NCBI GenBank assembly: GCA_958496175.1
Contig: OY292279.1
Span: 5,952,001-6,016,000 of the forward strand
DNA from: Sisyra terminalis
Taxonomy: Eukaryota; Arthropoda; Insecta; Neuroptera; Sisyridae
Length of the DNA: 64,000 nucleotides
Direction: 5' to 3'
In this document: positions 58,661 to 64,000 of the stretch, one piece after another
How positions within the stretch are numbered: the first letter of the stretch is position 1
How the letters are laid out: each line of letters begins with the position of its first letter
Position numbers and translations under genes: made by a program
The notes under the pieces: generated by a model
Databases searched by the model: none
What the model was told of the DNA's origin: nothing
What the model saw: the letters and a program-made list of their open reading frames with translations, nothing else

Positions 58661-60819
58661 ATAATACTACATAAATTGAACCGCAATATACTCAATATAT
58701 TGTACACATAAAAAAACTATAGTTTAAAAAAAATTAAAAAATTCCTTTTTTCAGAACCAAATGCGGTTTAATTATAAAAAAATCAGTAGGTAACTTGACA
58801 TGGTTTATTTGATTTTTAATACAACTATACGATTTTTTTAACAAATTTAAAGTTTAATTTATTTAATAATTCAATCAAAATTGATCAATTAGTTCAAGAA
58901 AAAATTTGTACCACAACGGTTTTAATGTAAAGACAAAAAAAAAATGAAGATATTTAGTTCAATACGCATAATTATTTAAGCTTATACATACTAGCAGTTT
59001 TCACAAAGATATCAAATTTCGATGATCCTTATTTATAGACAAATCCATAAATTAAAATTTTTCTTATCCAAACTTTAAAACTTAAATTATTTTTTGAGAT
59101 TGAAAAAACTAGGATTGATTGATTGATTTTACTCTAAATTTGGGATAAAACCCAGCGTCTCGACCGTAAAAATATGTAAGATTTTTGATGGAATTTATTA
59201 TTCCAAACAATTATTTTGATTATTATTTTTTTATTTTCCTGATCGTGGCAAATTGGGACAAAGCATTTTCACACGTAATAGAATTTCCTCCCCACTAAAG
59301 CTCCTAAAATTAAGTTCTCAAATAATTTTGTAATACTTTTTTTAATCCTTTTCTAAGCAACACATTGTGCAACGTTAAATAAAATCTCGAAAATAGATCA
59401 CAATAATTTTTCCTTCGGATATGTTAATATATCTATAATAAAATTTATTGAAACTTCTGAAACTAATGACATAAATAATTGGTTATCGACAACTCGGCAT
59501 AGATGTATATAGGGATGCAAACATGAAAAACATTGAAAAATTTGATAAAAACTAATGTAAGTATTTCAATACTTAATTATATACAATTTTTTTTTACATT
59601 CGGAATTTGTATACATGAAAATATATTCCATGGATTTTTCGTTTTTTGATTCATCATAAAAGTACTTTTTATTTTCAATTTTCACAATAAATCAAATACC
59701 CCGGACAAAATATCCCTAAGACATTTTTCTTCAATTTTCTTAATTCCATTATTTCTTCCTGTAATCCAAATTTGTTTAATTCCGCGGGATTTCCAGAAGA
59801 CTATGAATCTTAAAAAAATAATTCTATTAGACTTATGGAAGATCGTAAATCGCTCTTTTTTTCAAGAAAATTGTGAAGAAATTAGAAATAGAAGAGAAAA
59901 AAAAACAGAATACCAAAAGCATTTATAATCGAAGGATTAATCGTCCTTGATATTTTATCGTGATGATTTATTATTTGGGGATATTTTGTCAGGGGAATAA
60001 GAATATGCAAATTTGGCGGTTACTTTTTCTTAGTTTTTTGGCAAATTTCTTGTAAATATTTGGTTGAAAAAGGATCTTCGAACTCTTACGCGTGAAGCTT
60101 CAGGCTATGATTGGTCGACAGGAACTAATTCCTACTAATTCCTAGAAACTAATTGTCGTATTGGTTACAAAAGATTTATGATTTAAAAGTTAAGGTTTGG
60201 TGATATTTGGATGATAAAAAGGAGTTGATTTTAGTGAGAAAACCAATATGATACACTTTGTCAAACGCTTGCAACATTTCTAAGAAAATTCCTGTATAAA
60301 ATTGATTTTTCATAGAGCTATATTGGTGATTTCATTAGCCATTGTCTAGAGTTGTTTTTTTTTTTGGATTGTGGTTAGTTCTGAAGCCAAAATAATGCTG
60401 CAAAATTTAGGCAAAATATGATGCATTTCTCCAAAATTTTAAAATACTTTAAAGGAAGCTGATCGATCTGTAGGGACAATTGAAAAAATTAAAGATTTTT
60501 CAAAGCTTAAGAAAAGTGATGAATTCTTAAAAAAGTGTTTAAAAAGGCGCAAAATTCCCTGATATCTATCAATAAGAAGAGATTTGAAAGCTTTACTGAA
60601 AATTTTGTTGAGCCCTGCAGTCCTTTTGGTGATAATTTATTGTATTTTTTAAAAAACTTCGGGTAGGTTCATTATATTTCTTTTCCTTTCTTTAAAGGAG
60701 TAAGGGTTTTATGAGTAAGATTAGGTAATCAATAATATTTATTATAAAAAGTTGAAAAGAATATTATTCCAAAACTTTGGACAAAATTTGCCTCAATTAT
60801 ACGCTTTCAGCAATAAATT
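58661..60819. other. AT-rich stretch, no gene seen
   Basis: No repeat family, exon or RNA gene supported. Confidence 0.5.
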
Positions 60820-60821
60820 TG

Positions 60822-60865
60822 TAAGTTTGATAGTTTGGCGCCGACTGTAATAAGTTGATATTATT
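60822..60865. repeat. Flanking duplicate beside the Jockey 3' end
   Basis: GTAAGTTTGATAGTTTGGCG CCGACTGTAATAAGTT recurs, with a few changes, at 62714-62760 on the other side of the LINE/Penelope-like block and in the same orientation. Confidence 0.8.
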
Positions 60866-62211
60866 TTTTTGTTTTCAAATAAATTGCACAATCTGCATAG
60901 GGTTGCAATAAGTGCATTCAAGCCGTAGACAATCACATTTAAGCACTAGTCCCAGTAGGTTAGTGCTGTGTTAGTACAAAATTGATTTTTAATAATCAAT
61001 AGCAACAATAACAATAAAAGTTAATCTTATAGCAATAACAACAATCATAAAAACAATCAACAGTAGCAAAAAGAATAATAATAATAGTCTATAATAACAA
61101 TATCAGTGCTAATAATAATGTGAAACATTAGTATATAAGTAAAATATAAAATTAAAGTTATATAATAAGAAATTATAATTTGGCAATAAATAGTTAATAG
61201 GAATATTTGTTTAGTTACAAAATCTATCAGGCAAATATATTTTATTCCATTTTTGTAACCTTCTTATCATCTCACTGTTGTTCAATAAGTTTATTGCGAG
61301 ATGGTTGGAATAATCGTCTAGTTTTTCAGGTATTTTTTACTAGACTTTTGAATTTCCTCCTTTACAGATGGCATTTTTGTATCTTCATGTATTTTTTTAT
61401 TGTTTACATACCATGGAGCACCGATTATTTGTCGTAGGGTCCTTGATTGAAATCTTTGTAGGACTTCAATGTTGGAGTTGGATGCAGTACCCCACAACTG
61501 TATTCCATATGTCCATATGAGCTGGAGGATTACCTTCTACAGAAGAGTTTGTTTTTTGTTGATAATGGCGCATTAGATGCCATTAGCCAGTACATTTTTT
61601 TGTATTTTTTATTTAAATGTTCTCGAGTTTTTTTGATTTGCACAGCCCATGTAAGTTTTTGATCTAAGTGCATTCTGAGATATTTTACCGTGCTCTTTTG
61701 CGATAGTTCTATGCTTTCCATTGTAACCGGTGGATATATATTTCTGCGCAGTGTAAACATTATGTGTGAAGGTTTTGCGTTGCTTATTTTTATTTTCCAC
61801 TTTTTTGCCCATTTTTCTACTTTGTCCAGGTTATTTTGGAGCTTTAACGAAGCTTCATTGGGTTCATCTGCTGCGGTTACGATGGCTGTGTCATCAGCAA
61901 ATGTTGCCACTAATGCATCTGTTGTATTTGGCATATCGGCTGTGTAAAGGGAGTACAACAGAGGTCCCAGTACGCTACCTTGGGGAACCCCGGCTGTTAT
62001 TTTTTTGGGAGTCGTTACTTCCGATTTGTATTTGACTTGAAAGATATGGTTTTCCAAGTAGGACGAGATTATGTTAAAATGCTCAGGAAGATTTTTTTTG
62101 ATTTTGTAAAACATTCCGGGATGCCACACCTTACCGAATGCCTGTGCCACATCCAGAAAAGCCGCAGAACAGTATTGTTTTCTTTCCTGGGCATAGCGAA
62201 TATTTTCATTT
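60866..62211 (-). mobile_element. 5'-truncated Jockey-type LINE
   Basis: The minus strand holds part of the reverse-transcriptase ORF, its C-terminal tail and a 3' region shared with 35030-37560, 39240-39620 and 40576-40770. The 5' end stops where the Penelope-like P1 sequence begins near 62210. The 3' end lies near TTTATTTGAAAACAAAAAAA (inverse of about 60870-60890). Confidence 0.85.
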
Positions 62212-62252
62212 ATTGAATATAAATTGAAAATATTAAATTTTTTGTGATTCAA
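61318..62252 (-). pseudogene. Jockey reverse transcriptase (partial, frameshifted)
   Basis: Frame 62252-61530 gives the RT palm: AAFLDVAQAF, then ITAGVPQGSVLGPLLYSLYT, then VATFADDTAIVTAADEP and a KWAKKWKIKI block, ending at TAG after KLFCRR. FADD is the catalytic aspartate pair and GVPQGS is the preceding conserved loop. The thumb and C-terminal tail continue one frame over (LIWTYGIQLWGTASNSNIEV, LQRFQSRTLRQIIGAPWYV) to a TAG at 61318-61320. One frameshift near 61525 and the missing N-terminal half, including endonuclease, make it inactive. The first dozen codons after the ATG come from the adjacent P1 repeat. LIWTYGIQLWG-type text is typical of the Jockey clade. Confidence 0.9.
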
Positions 62253-62395
62253 GAAGCCTGATGAAGTTACGATACGTAACGAAACGTAGCTTATTTGAAT
62301 ATTAAAAATATTAAATAAAAAATTCGATCTTAGACAACCTGAATTGTCTTCTTATTTAACAAAAACTGAAATCTGAATTTTATCATCTATTATTC
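62212..62395 (+). mobile_element. Penelope-like P1 fragment, copy 3
   Basis: TTGAATATAAATTGAAAATA through AAGCCTGATGAAGTTACGAT to CAACCTGAATTGTCTTCTTA and TGAATTTTATCATCT. Same block as 9397-9580. It abuts the 5' end of the truncated Jockey element. Confidence 0.65.
62258..62285 (+). ncRNA. Hammerhead-like core motif (P1, best copy)
   Basis: CTGATGA (62258-62264), extra A, stem GTTACG (62266-62271), loop ATA, stem CGTAAC (62275-62280), GAAAC. A perfect 6-bp stem II with both invariant core segments intact. One unpaired base precedes the stem and stem III is not evident. Confidence 0.42.
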
Positions 62396-62570
62396 AATAA
62401 TTTTAATTAAAAATTATACGCTCCGTAAATATATTTTTCAACCGACTTTTCCCACTGTTTTTTTCAATTTCCTCCTTCTTAAACCAATTCAATATAGCAA
62501 TTCAAATAATATACGATTGAGGGTTTAATTATATCAAAACGATGTTTGCTGACTAAATGTTAATCTAAAG

Positions 62571-62664
62571 ATACGGTTTTCCAAGTAGGACGAGATTATG
62601 TTAAAAAGCTCAGGAATTTTTTTTTTTTTTGATTTTGTACAACATCCGGGATGCCACACCTTAT
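62571..62664 (-). pseudogene. Second short Jockey RT fragment
   Basis: GATACGGTTTTCCAAGTAGG through ATGCCACACCTTA repeats 62042-62133 of the main Jockey copy with small changes. It covers only the region before the GVPQGS motif; about 94 bp. Confidence 0.85.
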
Positions 62665-62713
62665 TTGATATTAATTTGAGTGTGTTATCATTAAAAACAA
62701 AAAAAAAATCTTT

Positions 62714-62760
62714 TGTAAGTTTGACAGTATGGCGCCGACTTGTAATAAGTTTTTGATACT
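62714..62760. repeat. Flanking duplicate on the far side of the LINE block
   Basis: GTAAGTTTGACAGTATGGCG CCGACTTGTAATAAGTTTTT. Direct repeat of 60822-60865. Confidence 0.8.
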
Positions 62761-62764
62761 AATT

Positions 62765-64000
62765 TGAGCGTTTAACCATTAAAAACCAAAAAAAATTGTT
62801 TTTTTTTAGCTTTTTTAACGATCAAATATTAATTTAAGTTTAATTAAATCATATCCAAGTCCAAGAGTAAATGGTTGGGGACATTTTAGTGTTGGAAAAT
62901 TGAATGATTTTTTTTTGAGTTTTTCTTTAAATTGGTGTTTATAGCGATGAGTCAGCCTTGAATTTTCTCTTCCCTCCCCCGATAAACTGATTTTCCTGAA
63001 AGTTTGATCCATTTATCGGGTAATGGTTGCGAAGCTTTTGTGTCTATTTTTTAAGCAAACGCTATTGTTGACGGTAAATATTAGTTTTCCACGCGCGAAC
63101 TTCAAGGATTATTTGGTGAAAACACGTCATGCTCGTTTGCCATAAACGCTGACAAAACGAGCGTAATTCGCTTTTTATACCCACCGAAGAATTCCGTGCA
63201 TGGTTTGAGGCTACACTCGGGTGGGAGTAGTTTTCTTTTGTGTTTGTTTTAGAAATTTTTCTTTATAGATGATACATTTACAATAAATTGACGTGAAGAG
63301 AGCTGCAAGATGGCTTCAAGAGGTTTGAAACGGAGTATTTATCTATGACATGGCAGAAAAAAATTGACAAAGCAGATAGTGAAGGATAAAGGAATTTATT
63401 TTATTTAAAAATTTGCCTTCAGTTCAGAATCGGCGGGAGGGACGGGAATTAAGAGTGAAGCATTTGTTCGTTCTGTAAGTTTATGTTTATCAAATAAAAT
63501 TCAAGATAACGAAGGAAATGGGAAGATAACATAAAATGTATTTTATAAAATATTTTTTTTATTCGTATAAAACAAACATGGAAACGCTGCGTATACTTTC
63601 AATAGAGAGGGATGATTTTTTTTTTTGAAAACCAACTCGATTTTATCTACTTTGCAAGTATTATACTCTAAATATTTGTGAGTAGAAAAATTCTTCAATA
63701 ATTTTGTTAATATTTTTCCCTTACAACCACTTGACACATCGCATTTTTTTCGTCATGTAAACTAATGTTTTTGACAGGTTAATATATTCGGGAACGTTTT
63801 TATTTAATTCGTTCACGGGATTTTTTCTTCCTCTTCCACCACTTGTTCGTAAGTGTACAAAAATATTTTCTCCCTCACGCACGTATTTTCTAAAACAAGT
63901 GGAAAGTAAATTGCCTGAAATAAATTACAGTATTTTTCTACTACTTCAAATAATATGGTATTGTTAGGAACGTGACAGTGTCATGTGTAAAACAGATCGA
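62765..64000. other. Stretch without recognisable gene
   Basis: Moderately GC-richer in 63070-63240 and 63420-63480, possibly host single-copy sequence. No frame with splice support or known domain was seen. Confidence 0.45.

Noticed and set aside
61690..62216. Plus-strand frames over the LINE
   Set aside because: Antisense shadows of the Jockey reverse transcriptase.
1..64000. tRNA, rRNA and known small-RNA genes
   Set aside because: No cloverleaf with A and B boxes or rRNA signature could be recognised by eye.

Overview
This window is a piece of an insect (at least arthropod) nuclear genome. It is very AT-rich, has long homopolymer runs and introns of several kb, carries a spliced immunoglobulin-superfamily gene, and holds the usual insect mixture of hAT, Tc1/mariner-pogo-like, TTAA-type, Mutator-like, Jockey-type LINE, RTE-like, Penelope-like and LTR elements. 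No bacterial-style gene cluster, rRNA, tRNA or CRISPR array was seen. The order of insect cannot be fixed from the sequence alone.

The only convincing host gene lies on the minus strand and spans most of the left two thirds. Three coding exons can be defined to the base by splice sites and matching phase: exon A (38161-38541, second half of a signal peptide plus an N-terminal V-type Ig domain), exon B (23264-23393, start of a second Ig domain) and exon C (15409-15587, end of the second Ig domain). A candidate upstream coding exon (43768-44038) ends in a strong donor of the correct phase and completes the signal-peptide hydrophobic core. The gene would encode a secreted or membrane-tethered two-Ig cell-surface protein, broadly like insect beaten-path-type recognition proteins. 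The C-terminal exon(s) are not identified; they lie below 15408, inside or beyond the window.

Everything else is intron or flank filled with repeats. 1-15 kb: a hAT MITE, palindromic foldback elements, a TA-flanked element carrying a TTAA-flanked MITE, and a Penelope-like fragment. 15.6-23.3 kb (intron B-C): a hAT MITE, a Mutator-like transposase remnant, a long inverted-repeat pair and a pogo-like MITE. 23.4-38.2 kb (intron A-B): two TTAA MITEs, two dead LINE fragments (one split by a hAT MITE), a hAT transposase C-terminal fragment, and a nested stack of a Jockey 3' end, a palindromic MITE and an RTE-like tail. 38.5-50 kb: Jockey 3' fragments, foldback elements, and a 3.3-kb TA element with a decayed transposase, itself carrying a foldback element and a solo LTR. 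50-64 kb: mostly plain AT-rich sequence with palindromic MITEs, three Penelope-like fragments and a Jockey reverse-transcriptase pseudogene.

The most unusual signal is a recurring hammerhead-ribozyme-like core (CTGANGA, one spacer base, stem II, GAAA) in several Penelope-like fragments. The stem sequence differs between families, but both strands of the stem change together. A second is a short internal module, around TCTACAAAAAAGG, shared by palindromic elements whose terminal repeats differ.
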